From Mesorhizobium sp. L2C084A000 (GTDB taxonomy: Bacteria; Pseudomonadota; Alphaproteobacteria; Rhizobiales; Rhizobiaceae): a stretch of 61,628 bases of DNA. This document shows positions 27,820-36,996 of this stretch, one piece after another. The position numbers were made by a program, and so were the translations under genes. The DNA is taken from positions 435,553 to 497,180 of the forward strand of contig NZ_AYWX01000001.1 in NCBI RefSeq assembly GCF_000502875.1. The letters are read 5' to 3'. The notes under the pieces are model-generated. The model was not told where the DNA came from. It saw only the letters and a list, made by a program, of their open reading frames with translations, and made no database searches. Each line of letters begins with the position of its first letter. The first letter of the stretch is position 1.

Positions 27820-29375
27820 GATCTTGCTCCTGTGCGGTGCGCCATGCCCTTCCACACCGGCCGAAGCGCCTGACGCGCTGCAACGAAGGAAGGGAAGAGG
27901 GCATCGTAGGTATGCGAAAGCGCCTCGTCATAGGCATCGCAGTCGCCGAGAAGCGGCGTCACCCATTCGGCGGCGCAGTCTTCCATCGAGCCATAGACGC
28001 CGAGGCCGACGGCCGCCATCATCGCGGCGCCTGCCGCGCCGGCTTCCTGGCGACTGCTGGTGCGCACCTGCGCCCGGGTCGCCGCCGCGATGATGCGGCG
28101 TAGGGAGGGGCTGCGCGCGGCGCCGCCCGACAGGCGGATCTCACCCGGCACGGCGCCCATCGCCTGGTAGCAATCACGTGCGGCGAAGGCCAGTCCCTCG
28201 AGCACGCCGCGTGCCAGATCGCCAAAGCCGTGCTTGACCGAAAGGCCGATGAAGCCAGCGCGTGCGTCAGGATCGACGAACGGTCCTCTTTCACCGGCCA
28301 GCGATATATAGGGCTGGTAGATCAGCGAACCAGGCTCCGATGCTTCCACCCAAGCGTCGAGGGCCTTCAGCAACTCGTCATGAGAAGGCTTGCCGCCAGC
28401 CGTCGCGAGCACGTCGCGCGCAAGGCCAAGCACCCAGTCTATGTTGAGCGTCGCCGCCATGTTGGATTGCAATTGTGCAAAGGCGCCTGGAATAGGCATG
28501 GCGATCGTGTAGCCGGAGCCATCGTCGTTCAGCACGACATCGTCGGGAGTGGCGGCAAAGCGTGTGTGTATGCCGGTCGAGCCGATGACCGTGCAGCCGA
28601 CATTGCCCGAGGGATCATAGAGGCCGGCTCCGAGCGCCGTCATGACCATATCGACGTAACCCAGCACCACCGGCGTGCCTTCGAGCAGGCCAGTCTCTGC
28701 CGCCGCCGATCGCGACAGCGGATGATGGTCGGTGGTGCCTTCGAGCATGGGAGGCAACAGGCGGCGATGCGTCGTCAGATCCAGGATGTCGAGGGCTTCG
28801 TCGGAATAGCTGCGCGACCGAAAATCGCCGAAGGTGAAGGTTCCCTCGGAGGGATCCGTGGCGCGTTCGCCCGTCATCTTGAAGTAGAGCCAATCCTTGC
28901 AATGCAGTGCGGTCGCCGCCCGCTCCAGCATGTCGGGATGGTTCTTTTTCATGAAGGCAAGCTGGGCGCCTTGCTGGCAGGAATTCAGCCCCGTGCCGGT
29001 CAGCTCGAACCGCCTGCGATCCCGGGGATCGGCGCGCATCTCGTCCACCAGATGTCCAGCTCGGGCATCAAGCCACAGCCAGGCGCGCGAGACAGGCAAG
29101 CCGTCGCCATCGATCAGCCAGGTTCCGTCGCCCTGCCCGGTGATGGCCACCGCCGCGGTTCGTTGCGCGAGGTCGGGAACCTTGGCCGCGAGATCGCGAA
29201 CGGTCCGCGCCATGTCGCGCCAGGTCTGGTCGAGGTCCTGCTCGGCGCCGCCGCCTTCCAGCGTGACGAAGCTATTGGGCACCGACGTCATGGCGAGCTG
29301 CCGCCCGGACAGGTCGAAAGCGATCGATTTGATCACCGACGTTCCCGCGTCGATGCCGATCAGCAGGTCTTTCAT
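27816..29375 (-). CDS. eryA: Erythritol kinase (EryA-like, FGGY family)
   Basis: A 519-residue FGGY carbohydrate kinase, the length I recall for EryA. Features are the N-terminal phosphate loop GIDAGTS (residues 7-13), ITGQGDGTW, the substrate-lid region CKDWLYFKMTGE, and the C-terminal adenosine motif RLSGGAARSP. It phosphorylates erythritol to L-erythritol 4-phosphate, the substrate of the GlpD-type enzyme encoded next. The start at 29375 gives a normal N terminus. The gene follows the importer's binding-protein gene by 107 bp. Confidence 0.85.
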   Translation of the reverse strand: MKDLLIGIDAGTSVIKSIAFDLSGRQLAMTSVPNSFVTLEGGGAEQDLDQTWRDMARTVRDLAAKVPDLAQRTAAVAITGQGDGTWLIDGDGLPVSRAWLWLDARAGHLVDEMRADPRDRRRFELTGTGLNSCQQGAQLAFMKKNHPDMLERAATALHCKDWLYFKMTGERATDPSEGTFTFGDFRSRSYSDEALDILDLTTHRRLLPPMLEGTTDHHPLSRSAAAETGLLEGTPVVLGYVDMVMTALGAGLYDPSGNVGCTVIGSTGIHTRFAATPDDVVLNDDGSGYTIAMPIPGAFAQLQSNMAATLNIDWVLGLARDVLATAGGKPSHDELLKALDAWVEASEPGSLIYQPYISLAGERGPFVDPDARAGFIGLSVKHGFGDLARGVLEGLAFAARDCYQAMGAVPGEIRLSGGAARSPSLRRIIAAATRAQVRTSSRQEAGAAGAAMMAAVGLGVYGSMEDCAAEWVTPLLGDCDAYDEALSHTYDALFPSFVAARQALRPVWKGMAHRTGARS

Positions 29376-29482
29376 GCCGCAAATTCCAGTTGGTTGCGAA
29401 GGCGGTTCACAAGGGCAGTCTTTGTCGTCTCAAGCCGTAGAAGAGGCAGGGAGTATCCGCAAGGACACCCCCTGTGCAGATT

Positions 29483-30424
29483 TTATTCCGACAGCACGAA
29501 GGGTGCCGTGTACTTGTCGACATTGTCCTTGGTGATGAGAAGGCAATCGAACAGCTGCTTCTCGGTCGCCGCACCGGTGGCGCCCGTCTTGATAAACGAG
29601 TCCGCCTGCTGCACGGCCTTGGCCGAGAAGATGGCGACCGGCTGAAGCACGGTGTACTGCAGTTCGCCGGACTTGATCGCCGCAACCGCATCCGGGGAGC
29701 CGTCGAAGCCACCGACCTTGATGCCGGCGAGCTTGCCGGCTTCCTTCAGCGCCGCAACCGCGCCAAGCGCCATCTCGTCATTGCCGCTGATCACGGCGAT
29801 GATGTCGGGATTGGCCTGCAGCATGCTCTGCATCTTGTCGTGGCCCTGGGTACGATCCCAGTTGGCGACCTGCGAAGCAGCCTTTTCGAGATCCGGGTAC
29901 TGGCTCAGCACAGTCGCGTACCCGTTCGAGCGCGTAGCGGCGTTGTTGTCAGACGGGGCGCCGAGCAGTTCGACATATTTGCCCTTTTCGCCGACGGCCT
30001 GCACCCACTGCTGGGCACCGAGAGCAGCACCCTGCGCGTTATTGGAAACGAGCTGACCCTTGGCGAGGCCTTCCTGATTGATCTCGGCATTGACGAGGAA
30101 CACCGGGATGTTGGCTGCAATCGCCTTCTTCACCGCACCGATAGAGCCGTCGGCGTTGGCCGGATCGAGGATGATCGCCACCGACTTGTTGGTGATGGCG
30201 GTGTCGATCAAATTGCTTTCGGTATTGGTATCGCCCTTGTGGGCACCGACATTGGCCGTATAGCCAAGCTTTTCAGCCTCGGCCTTGGCGACGTTGCCCT
30301 CGGTCAGCCAGTAGGGGTTGGCCGGATCGTTGACGATGATCGAGATCAGGCCCGCGGCTGACGCGGCGGCCGTGAACCCGACGACCATCGCGGCGGCGAG
30401 CAGACTTTTCAGCATGGTTTTCAT
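29483..30424 (-). CDS. Periplasmic sugar/polyol-binding protein (probable erythritol) of an ABC importer
   Basis: A 313-residue RbsB-type binding protein. The signal peptide covers residues 1 to about 25 (MKTMLKS start, cleavage after ASA). Family motifs include VNDPANPYW, VISGNDEMALGA and VGGFDGSPDA. The start at 30424 is preferred because GGAGGA lies 6 bases upstream; an ATG two codons earlier is too close to that site. The frame runs far upstream through the permease gene but codes nothing sensible there. It is the fourth importer gene of the ery operon, before eryA, so the expected ligand is erythritol or a related polyol. It resembles the apiose-binding protein in layout. Confidence 0.85.
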   Translation of the reverse strand: MKTMLKSLLAAAMVVGFTAAASAAGLISIIVNDPANPYWLTEGNVAKAEAEKLGYTANVGAHKGDTNTESNLIDTAITNKSVAIILDPANADGSIGAVKKAIAANIPVFLVNAEINQEGLAKGQLVSNNAQGAALGAQQWVQAVGEKGKYVELLGAPSDNNAATRSNGYATVLSQYPDLEKAASQVANWDRTQGHDKMQSMLQANPDIIAVISGNDEMALGAVAALKEAGKLAGIKVGGFDGSPDAVAAIKSGELQYTVLQPVAIFSAKAVQQADSFIKTGATGAATEKQLFDCLLITKDNVDKYTAPFVLSE

Positions 30425-30462
30425 GTACATTCCTCCAATGATTACGCGGTGTTGCTGCCAGT

Positions 30463-31596
30463 TCAGCTGGCAGTCTTCCCTTGGGCAGGATTGGCCGGTT
30501 CGGCCTTCCCCCGTTTCTGAGAAGTCGGTTGGCCACCTGTCGAAGCTGGGAGCTTGCTGCGGCGGCGATACTGAACGGCATTGAGCAGCACGGCGAGCAC
30601 GATGACGGCGCCCGTGAACACTGTCTGCCAGTAGGATGAGATGCCGATGATCACCAGACCGTCGGACAGAAAGCCGATGACGAAGGCCCCGAGCAGGGTT
30701 CCGCGGATGTTGCCGCGGCCGCCGGTCAGTGCCGCGCCGCCGATGACGACGGCCGCGATGGCCGTCAGTTCGTAGGTGGTGCCGGCGGTCGGTCCAGCCG
30801 ACGTCAACTGCGAGGACAGGATCAGGCCGGCAATAGCGGCACAGATACCCGACAGCACATAGACGGAAATCTGCACGGTCTTGACCGGAACGCCGGAGAG
30901 TTCGGCCGCGCGCTCGTTGCCGCCCGAGGCGTAGAGCCAGCGCCCGAAAGCGGTGCGGTTCAAGACGATGCTGCCGATGAGCGCGATGACCACGAGAACC
31001 ACGACGCCCGTCGGCACGCCGAACAAGCGGTTGAAGCCAAGCGCATCGAAGCCGGTGTTGCCGAGCTCCGGCTTGCCGCCGAGATTGTTGTAGGTCAGGC
31101 CGCTGGTCATCAGCAGCGCCAGGCCGCGCGCCATGTACATGACGCCGAGCGTCGCGACGAAGGCCGGAACCTTGAAGCGAGCGATCAGCACGCCATTGAT
31201 CAGCCCGACGACGGCGCCGAGCATGCAGGCCAGCACCGCGACCACCCAGACCGGCGGATAGAGAACGACACCAAGCCAGGTCAGCGTCACCCCTTGCATC
31301 AGGAAACCGGCAACGACGCCGGCCAAACCCAGCGTCGACCCAACAGACAGATCGATGCCGCCATTGAGGATGACGAGCAGCATGCCGATCGCGAGGATTC
31401 CGAAGATGGCGACATGCGAAGCCATGGTCAGGAAGTTCGCCACCGAGAGGTAGTAGGGCGACAGGATCGAGAACACGACGATGATGACGATCAGGGCAAA
31501 GAAGGCGCGGCCCTCGAGCAGCAACTTGGCGAGATCGAAGCCTTCGCCGCCCGCGCTTGGACTGGACTGTTTTCTGGCCTGGCTGACGTCGGTCAT
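30463..31596 (-). CDS. Polyol ABC transporter permease (probable erythritol)
   Basis: A 377-residue RbsC-type permease. It has the landmark LNGGIDLSVGS near residue 80, TGGRGNIRG near residue 295, and about ten hydrophobic segments. The C-terminal tail (about 35 residues, rich in Lys, Pro, Ser) is hydrophilic and longer than in the apiose permease. It pairs with the ATPase at 31623 and the binding protein at 29483. The 26-bp and 38-bp spacings keep it within the operon. Confidence 0.9.
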   Translation of the reverse strand: MTDVSQARKQSSPSAGGEGFDLAKLLLEGRAFFALIVIIVVFSILSPYYLSVANFLTMASHVAIFGILAIGMLLVILNGGIDLSVGSTLGLAGVVAGFLMQGVTLTWLGVVLYPPVWVVAVLACMLGAVVGLINGVLIARFKVPAFVATLGVMYMARGLALLMTSGLTYNNLGGKPELGNTGFDALGFNRLFGVPTGVVVLVVIALIGSIVLNRTAFGRWLYASGGNERAAELSGVPVKTVQISVYVLSGICAAIAGLILSSQLTSAGPTAGTTYELTAIAAVVIGGAALTGGRGNIRGTLLGAFVIGFLSDGLVIIGISSYWQTVFTGAVIVLAVLLNAVQYRRRSKLPASTGGQPTSQKRGKAEPANPAQGKTAS

Positions 31597-31622
31597 GGGT
31601 CTGGGCTCCGAAATTCTGGTGA

Positions 31623-33164
31623 TCAGGCGACCACGGCTTCGCCGGAGGCGGCCATGATCTGCTCTTTGGTGGCGTTGGCGCCGAATTCAGCTGAAATCCT
31701 GCCACGCCGCATGACGACGATGCGGTGGGCAATGCTGAGGCATTCGTTGACCTCAGAGGTCGAGAAGACGACGGCAAGCCCTTGAGCGGCGCGTTCGCTC
31801 AACAAGCGGAAGACCTCGGCCTTGGCGCCAACATCGATGCCGCGGCTCGGCTCGTCGAGGAGGATGACCTTGGGGTTGGTCGTCAGCATCTTGCCGATGA
31901 CGACCTTCTGCTGATTACCGCCAGACAGCGATCCGATCATGGCGTTGCCACCAGCGGTCTTGACGGTCACCTTGCGGATCGAGTCTTCGACCAGCTCTCG
32001 CTCTCTCGAACGGGACAGAAACAGCCCCTTGGCGAACGCTTCGATGCTGGCGAGCGAGAGATTGCGGCCGACGGTCATCGTTTGCACCAGCCCGTCGCGC
32101 TGGCGGTCCTCGGGGACCAGCACAAGCCCTCTGGAGATGCGCTGCGCAATGCTCAGTCCGGAAACGTCCTCGCCTTCCAGAAGCGCGCGTCCGCCCGCCA
32201 TCGGCACCCGTCCGGCGACGGCTTCCAGCAATTCCGTGCGCCCGGCGCCCATCAGCCCGTAGATGCAGACGATCTCGCCGGCCCTGACATCCAGCGACAG
32301 GTGGTCGACGACGGAATAACCTGAGCCCGAAGCGTCGACGACGCTGACATCCTCGATCGACAGGGCGACCTCGCCGAACGCATGGCCGGTCGGCGGCGAG
32401 CCGAGATCGAAATTCTCGCCGACCATGTTGCGCACGATCCACTCGAGATCGATATCCCTGGCTTCGGCCGTCGCCGTTATCGCCCCGTCGCGCAGGACAA
32501 CGGCATAGTCGGTGATCTGCAGCGCCTCTTCGAGGTGATGCGAAATGTAGACGATGGAGACGCCGCGGCTGGTCAGATCGCGGATCACCTTGAACAGCAC
32601 CTCCACCTCTGTCGCACTGAGCGCCGAAGTCGGTTCATCCATGATCAGGATGCGGGAGTCGACCGACAGCGCCCGCGCGATCTCGACGATCTGCTGTTGG
32701 CCCAGGCGCAGATCCTCGACCAGGGTCATCGGGTCGATGTCCTCTTCGAGATCAGCCATCAGCGCGCGCGCCTGGCGCGATTCTTCGGCGAAGTCGAGGC
32801 CGGTCCTGGTGCGCAGTTCGCGGCCCATGAAGATGTTGTCGCGAACGCTGAGATTGGGCGCCAGGCTGAGTTCCTGGTGGATGATCGAGATGCCGCGATC
32901 GCGTGCGTCCGAGGATGAGGAAAAACTGACGAGATTGCCGTCGAGCACGATGTCGCCGGATGTCGGCGTGACCACGCCGGAGAGGATCTTCATCAGCGTC
33001 GACTTGCCGGCGCCGTTCTCGCCGAACAGCGTCGTGACCTTACCGCGATGGATGTCGAAATTGACGCCCTTGAGCGCATGAACGCCGCCATACGACATGA
33101 CGATGTTGCGCGCCGAAAGCACGGCGTCGCCATTCGCGGGTCCGGTGTCGGCAGCCGGTTTCAT
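31623..33164 (-). CDS. Polyol ABC transporter ATPase (probable erythritol)
   Basis: A 513-residue RbsA-type ATPase. Domain 1 has Walker A GENGAGKST (48-56), signature LRLGQQQ and Walker B LIMDEPTS. Domain 2 has signature SLSGGNQQK and Walker B ILLDEPSRG. The ATG at 33164 overlaps the stop of the DUF2291 gene; the frame is open much further upstream but that part is the shadow of the DUF2291 gene. It is close in layout to the apiose ATPase at 13252, including the DUF2291 neighbour, so the two importers probably share ancestry. Confidence 0.92.
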   Translation of the reverse strand: MKPAADTGPANGDAVLSARNIVMSYGGVHALKGVNFDIHRGKVTTLFGENGAGKSTLMKILSGVVTPTSGDIVLDGNLVSFSSSSDARDRGISIIHQELSLAPNLSVRDNIFMGRELRTRTGLDFAEESRQARALMADLEEDIDPMTLVEDLRLGQQQIVEIARALSVDSRILIMDEPTSALSATEVEVLFKVIRDLTSRGVSIVYISHHLEEALQITDYAVVLRDGAITATAEARDIDLEWIVRNMVGENFDLGSPPTGHAFGEVALSIEDVSVVDASGSGYSVVDHLSLDVRAGEIVCIYGLMGAGRTELLEAVAGRVPMAGGRALLEGEDVSGLSIAQRISRGLVLVPEDRQRDGLVQTMTVGRNLSLASIEAFAKGLFLSRSRERELVEDSIRKVTVKTAGGNAMIGSLSGGNQQKVVIGKMLTTNPKVILLDEPSRGIDVGAKAEVFRLLSERAAQGLAVVFSTSEVNECLSIAHRIVVMRRGRISAEFGANATKEQIMAASGEAVVA

Positions 33165-33817
33165 TTGACCTCCAGCCTCACCGGAGTGACCAGCCAGCTC
33201 TTCGGGTTGACCAGCTTGAATGCGCCGACCACCGATATGGTCTTGCCGGTCAAGGTGCTCGTATCGACCTTGGCCAGGACTTCCTTCTTCATCTCGTTGT
33301 TCAGCGCCGAACCGGCGTCCTGGTATTCGATCTGGTTGGTGAACTGGCCGAATGTGATCTTGCCGGTGGCGTCGCGAAGCTCGGTGCCGTTGATCGCCGG
33401 TCCCGTCTGCACGCGAATCATCAGCGTGTCCGGCACACCTTCGACGGCGACCTTGTAGATGCCCGATTTTCCTTCGCCGACGACGCCGGTGAACTTCACC
33501 GAGATGACCGGCCCAACGCCCGCCGGCACGCCGTATTCCTTTTCCGCCGTTGTCCTGTCCTTGGCGATCGCCGTCGCCACCGTCACCGCGTCGGCGGCAC
33601 GCGCCTCGACATCGGCCTGCACCTTGGGGAACTCCGACTTGCCGTAGTCGGCGGCGGAAAAGACGGCGCTGCGGACATCGCCGGCAGAGCCGATCCTGAC
33701 CACGTTGGTGTCGAGCGCCATGGCGCCGAGCAGGACGACAACCGCAGCGCCGGCAAGTACCCGACGCAAGCCGGGCGAAGCCGGCCTGGTTGGTGCGGTG
33801 GCAGCCTTCGCGCTCAT
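33161..33817 (-). CDS. DUF2291 family membrane-anchored protein
   Basis: A 218-residue DUF2291 protein. Unlike the lipoprotein version at 12611 it has no lipobox cysteine. Instead an N-terminal transmembrane anchor (about residues 18-36, after RR) exports a periplasmic domain with the same conserved ITFGQFTNQIEYQDAGSALN region. It is the first structural gene after the regulator and overlaps the ATPase gene. Its repeated association with this importer type suggests a transporter accessory protein. The molecular role is unknown. Confidence 0.82.
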   Translation of the reverse strand: MSAKAATAPTRPASPGLRRVLAGAAVVVLLGAMALDTNVVRIGSAGDVRSAVFSAADYGKSEFPKVQADVEARAADAVTVATAIAKDRTTAEKEYGVPAGVGPVISVKFTGVVGEGKSGIYKVAVEGVPDTLMIRVQTGPAINGTELRDATGKITFGQFTNQIEYQDAGSALNNEMKKEVLAKVDTSTLTGKTISVVGAFKLVNPKSWLVTPVRLEVK

Positions 33818-33850
33818 GACGCAACCGCCAGCAAGGCTGATCCGCGCTTG

Positions 33851-34861
33851 TCACGCATTTGACGATCCTCCGTTCACATGGCGCTTCGCACCATTGGGTT
33901 TGTTCTGTTCGACAAGGGCACGGGCGGTGGACTCGTCAGTGATCAGGCCGCTCAGATAGCGGCTTTCGAGCACCGCCTTGATGGCGCGTATTTTCACCTT
34001 GCCGCCGGCGACTGCGACGATCCGACGGCCCTTCAACTGGTCCCGCGGAAGCGCCAGGATTCTGTCCGACAGCGCCGTTTCCACCGGACGTCCCTTGTCG
34101 TCGAAGAAGTGGGCGAGCAGCTCGCCGACGCCGCCATCGCGTTTGACCTCATCGATTTCGGAATGTTCGATCATGCCGGTAGCGACTAGCGAAGCTTCCC
34201 GCTCGGCAGTCCCTATGCCGACGAACATCAGGTCGGACCGGCTTGCGAGGTCGAAGACATCGCTGATGCCGCGCTGGCCAAGCAGCACTTCACGGTCCTC
34301 GGCGGTGTTGGCGACGAAAGGCACCGGCATCACATAGGCCTGCGCGCCGGTCCGCTCGGCCAGCCGATGCATGACATCGTGCGGGTTGGCCGCGAATTTG
34401 CGCGTCACGCCGCCAAGCAGCGAGACGAAACGGATATGGGCAGCGGCGGTGCGCGTCAGATACTCGACGCTTGCGGCAAGGGTACGGCCATGGCCGACGC
34501 CGATCAGCATGTCCTCGCCGCGATCGATCTCCCGCTTCAGAAACTGAGCGCCGGCGATGCCAAGGGCCTTCAGCGGCAGCTCGTCCTGATCGAGATCAGG
34601 AACGACCTCGCAGTAATCCAGCCCGTAAGCATCGATCAGCTGCTGCTCGAGGTCGATGCATTCGCCGACATCGCCGTCGATGATTACCCTGACAAGGCCA
34701 TCCTGGGTGGCCCGGGTGATGAGCCGATGCGCCTTGAGGCTGGTCAGGCCGAGCCGCTTGGCCACCTGGGCCTGCGTCAGACCCCCGGCATAGTGAAGCC
34801 AGGCCGCGCGGGTGGCGAGGCTGGACTCATGATCGCGGTTAGCGGCTCCGCCGGATTTCAA
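33851..34861 (-). CDS. eryD: SorC/DeoR-type regulator (EryD-like)
   Basis: A 336-residue SorC-family regulator. The N-terminal helix-turn-helix lies at about residues 22-55 (GLTQAQVAKRLGLTS). A sugar-phosphate-binding domain follows, with GIGTAEREASL and the late GRRIVAVAGGKVKIRAI. EryD represses the ery operon and responds to erythritol. No ATG is available. The TTG at 34861 follows a GGGAGGAG ribosome site by 5 bases. A TTG 14 codons upstream lies inside an operator-like dyad and has no ribosome site. The gene heads the operon, which fits autoregulation. It is separate from the DeoR protein at 36993. Confidence 0.82.
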   Translation of the reverse strand: MKSGGAANRDHESSLATRAAWLHYAGGLTQAQVAKRLGLTSLKAHRLITRATQDGLVRVIIDGDVGECIDLEQQLIDAYGLDYCEVVPDLDQDELPLKALGIAGAQFLKREIDRGEDMLIGVGHGRTLAASVEYLTRTAAAHIRFVSLLGGVTRKFAANPHDVMHRLAERTGAQAYVMPVPFVANTAEDREVLLGQRGISDVFDLASRSDLMFVGIGTAEREASLVATGMIEHSEIDEVKRDGGVGELLAHFFDDKGRPVETALSDRILALPRDQLKGRRIVAVAGGKVKIRAIKAVLESRYLSGLITDESTARALVEQNKPNGAKRHVNGGSSNA

Positions 34862-34896
34862 GACATCTCCTCCCTGAGATGATATTATTATCTTTG

Positions 34897-34914
34897 TGTG
34901 CAAAAATTTTCACA
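34897..34914 (-). promoter_or_regulatory. AT-rich dyad before the eryD-like start (candidate EryD operator)
   Basis: TGTGCAAAA and TTTTCACA form an imperfect inverted repeat about 36 bp upstream of the regulator's TTG start. SorC-family repressors often bind such sites near their own promoters. The assignment is by position and symmetry only. Confidence 0.45.
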
Positions 34915-35055
34915 TCCCTGCATCGCTGTCAATCCCTCGCCGGATTTGGCGCATGCACATACGGGGAATTCACAGGTCTCGCCCTTCCCGAAACGCCGGT
35001 CTGCCGGCATTTCGGCGGGCAACATCGACCTATTAGGAGGTGAGCATGTCACTTG

Positions 35056-35084
35056 ATCATACGGCTATGTTAATTTAACGTCAA
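35056..35084 (-). promoter_or_regulatory. Sigma-70 promoter with GTTAA-N-TTAAC operator, ery operon
   Basis: Read on the minus strand there is a -35 box TTGACG (35084-35079), a 17-bp spacer and a -10 box TATGAT (35061-35056). The spacer contains the palindrome GTTAA-A-TTAAC, a classic position for a repressor. The same architecture recurs at 39434-39462. Confidence 0.75.
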
Positions 35085-35283
35085 TCTGTGTTATTTCGTG
35101 TCTGAGCCAGTAGAATTGCACAGCCATCGGCTATCCAATTTTTTGCTAACTAACTGTTTCTCAATAATAATATCTAATATCGCAAAATCCCAACCCGCCT
35201 GTGAGTTGAGCGATTGGGGATGCGGCGCATCCTTAGGCAAACCGACCGGATTGCCTTGGGAAAGAGCATCGGCGACGGAATGA

Positions 35284-36996
35284 TCAGCCCAGCCGCATCA
35301 GGTTCCGGTCCTCGAGTTCCAGGGCGGCGGCCTCGACTTCCTCTGCGAGGCGCCCGGCGCTCCAGCCCAGCGCCCGTCCGGCAATCGTCGCAATCTCCTG
35401 CAGATCCCGGCCCGTCAGTGACCCTGATATCGCCAGGGTGCTGCGGCGCATGACGATATCGGCCAGATGTTCGACGAACTCGGTGCGGACGATGTAGTCG
35501 ATTTCCGATTTGCTGTAGCTTTCTGAATCCGGCAGCCGACCCTCATCACCCGACCCATGCGTGGCGATCTGCGTGGCTCTGGTGCCATATCGCGACAGCA
35601 GCGCCTCGAGACGCCGTCCTCCAGCGCCCGTTTCCGAGTGAGCCAGAGCCAGCCAACTTGCTCGCGCTGCGGCATCGGCCGGGAAATCCCTGCCGCCGCC
35701 GATCGGCATGGCCTGCGTCGTCACCTTGCGGCTGCGCTGCAGGCGGCCGAGCACGGTGTCGGCGACTTCCTCGGCGAAGCCGCGAAAGGTCGTCCACTTG
35801 CCGCCGATCAGCGAGATGACCGCGAAAGGTCTGTTCCCATCCGGCTCGGCGACTGGCGCCGAGTGGTCACGGCTGATTAAGCCGGGCACCGATGCATCCG
35901 AGGCCGGCAGCGGCCGGATGCCGCTATAGGCATAGACGATCTGGTCGCGTTCGAACGCCATCCCCGGCAGCAGCGTGCGTACGCTGTCGAGCAGGTACTC
36001 CACTTCGTCAGGCTCGCAGCGTACCGCGTCGGGATTGTCGGCCTTGATGTCGGTAGAGCCGACCAGCGCCAGGCCGAGATAGTCGTAGACAAGGCAGATG
36101 CGGCCGTCATCGGCCTCGAAATAGAGCATGCGCCCGGCAAGGCTTTTGACCAGCTCGTCATGCTTCAGCAGGATGTGCGAGCCCTTGGTACCGCCGATCA
36201 TCTTCGACGGCGCGCCTAGCAAATCGTTGACATCGTCGATCCATGGACCGGCGGCATTGACCACCAGCTTCGGCCGCACCGAAAAGGCCGCGCCGTTTTT
36301 CGGCTGGAAGGTCAGCACGCCATCGGCGGACTTCGCCAGCGCCGTGTAGTTCGCGCTGGCCGAGGCCGTATTTGCCTGCAGCCCATCGAGGATCAGTTCG
36401 AGCACCAGCCTTTCGGGATGGCTTATCTTGGCGTCGTAATAGGTGCCGGTGGCGACGATCGAGGGGTTGAGCGCCGGCATCTTGCTGAGCGCCTGGCGCC
36501 GCCCGACCATGCGGTGGCGCGGCATGACCTGGTTTCGCGAGCCGTAGAAATCATAGATCATCAGGCCGATCTTGATCAGGATGGCGCCGCGGCTGCGCGG
36601 CGCGCTGGTCGAGCCGAACAGCGTCCGCAGCGCCGCCAGCATGCCCTTGCTCCAGGAAAAGATCGGGATGACGGTCGGCAGCGGGCTGACATAGTGCGGC
36701 GCGTTTTTCAAAAGCAAATTGCGCTCGAGCGTCGATTGCGCCACCAGCCCGAATTCGCCAGTTTCTAGATATTTCAGGCCACCGTGAATGAGCCGCGATG
36801 GCGCGGCACTGGTGCCGGAGCCGAAATCTGCCTTGTCGACGATCAGGCAGCTGACGCCCTGCGCGCACAGGTCGCGAAACAAGCCCGCCCCGTTGATGCC
36901 GGCGCCAAGGATGACGACGTCGACCTCGCCGGTCCCGGCCATGGCGGCCAATCGCCCGGCGGGATTTTCCGTAAATGTTGCTTCGCTTGAGCTCAT
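35284..36996 (-). CDS. Second GlpD-family FAD-dependent polyol-phosphate dehydrogenase
   Basis: A 570-residue protein of the glycerol-3-phosphate dehydrogenase family. The FAD motif is ILGAGINGAG (near residue 29), then APSRLIHGGLKYLE, IGGKWTTFRGFAEE and a C-terminal DAO_C domain. It is 65 residues longer than the EryB-like protein at 26302 and not a recent duplicate by eye. It overlaps the DeoR gene, which overlaps an FGGY kinase gene, giving a kinase, repressor, dehydrogenase unit. That unit should phosphorylate a polyol or ketose and oxidise the product. A stereoisomer of erythritol (threitol) or glycerol are reasonable substrates; neither is proven. Confidence 0.85.
   Translation of the reverse strand: MSSSEATFTENPAGRLAAMAGTGEVDVVILGAGINGAGLFRDLCAQGVSCLIVDKADFGSGTSAAPSRLIHGGLKYLETGEFGLVAQSTLERNLLLKNAPHYVSPLPTVIPIFSWSKGMLAALRTLFGSTSAPRSRGAILIKIGLMIYDFYGSRNQVMPRHRMVGRRQALSKMPALNPSIVATGTYYDAKISHPERLVLELILDGLQANTASASANYTALAKSADGVLTFQPKNGAAFSVRPKLVVNAAGPWIDDVNDLLGAPSKMIGGTKGSHILLKHDELVKSLAGRMLYFEADDGRICLVYDYLGLALVGSTDIKADNPDAVRCEPDEVEYLLDSVRTLLPGMAFERDQIVYAYSGIRPLPASDASVPGLISRDHSAPVAEPDGNRPFAVISLIGGKWTTFRGFAEEVADTVLGRLQRSRKVTTQAMPIGGGRDFPADAAARASWLALAHSETGAGGRRLEALLSRYGTRATQIATHGSGDEGRLPDSESYSKSEIDYIVRTEFVEHLADIVMRRSTLAISGSLTGRDLQEIATIAGRALGWSAGRLAEEVEAAALELEDRNLMRLG

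Larger units (their letters stand above)
34862..35283 (-). other. Promoter region of the ery operon (422 bp, no gene)
   Basis: No convincing coding sequence is present and base composition falls to AT-rich over about 35050-35200. It contains the sigma-70-like promoter at 35056-35084 with an internal palindrome, and the dyad at 34897-34914 next to the regulator start. The predicted leader from the first promoter to the TTG start is about 190 bases. A TTGACA at 34927-34932 could add a second, weaker promoter. Confidence 0.6.

Noticed and set aside
29445..29480. Possible hairpin between eryA and the erythritol-binding protein gene
   Set aside because: The stem has mismatches and no T-run, and is much weaker than the hairpins after the other two binding-protein genes, so it was not listed.
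30425..31777. Upstream extension of the erythritol-binding protein frame through the permease gene
   Set aside because: The extension is a shadow of the permease. The signal peptide begins at 30424.
35098..35283. Short plus-strand frame of 61 codons in the ery promoter region
   Set aside because: No ribosome site and no recognisable protein. The region is better explained as regulatory DNA.
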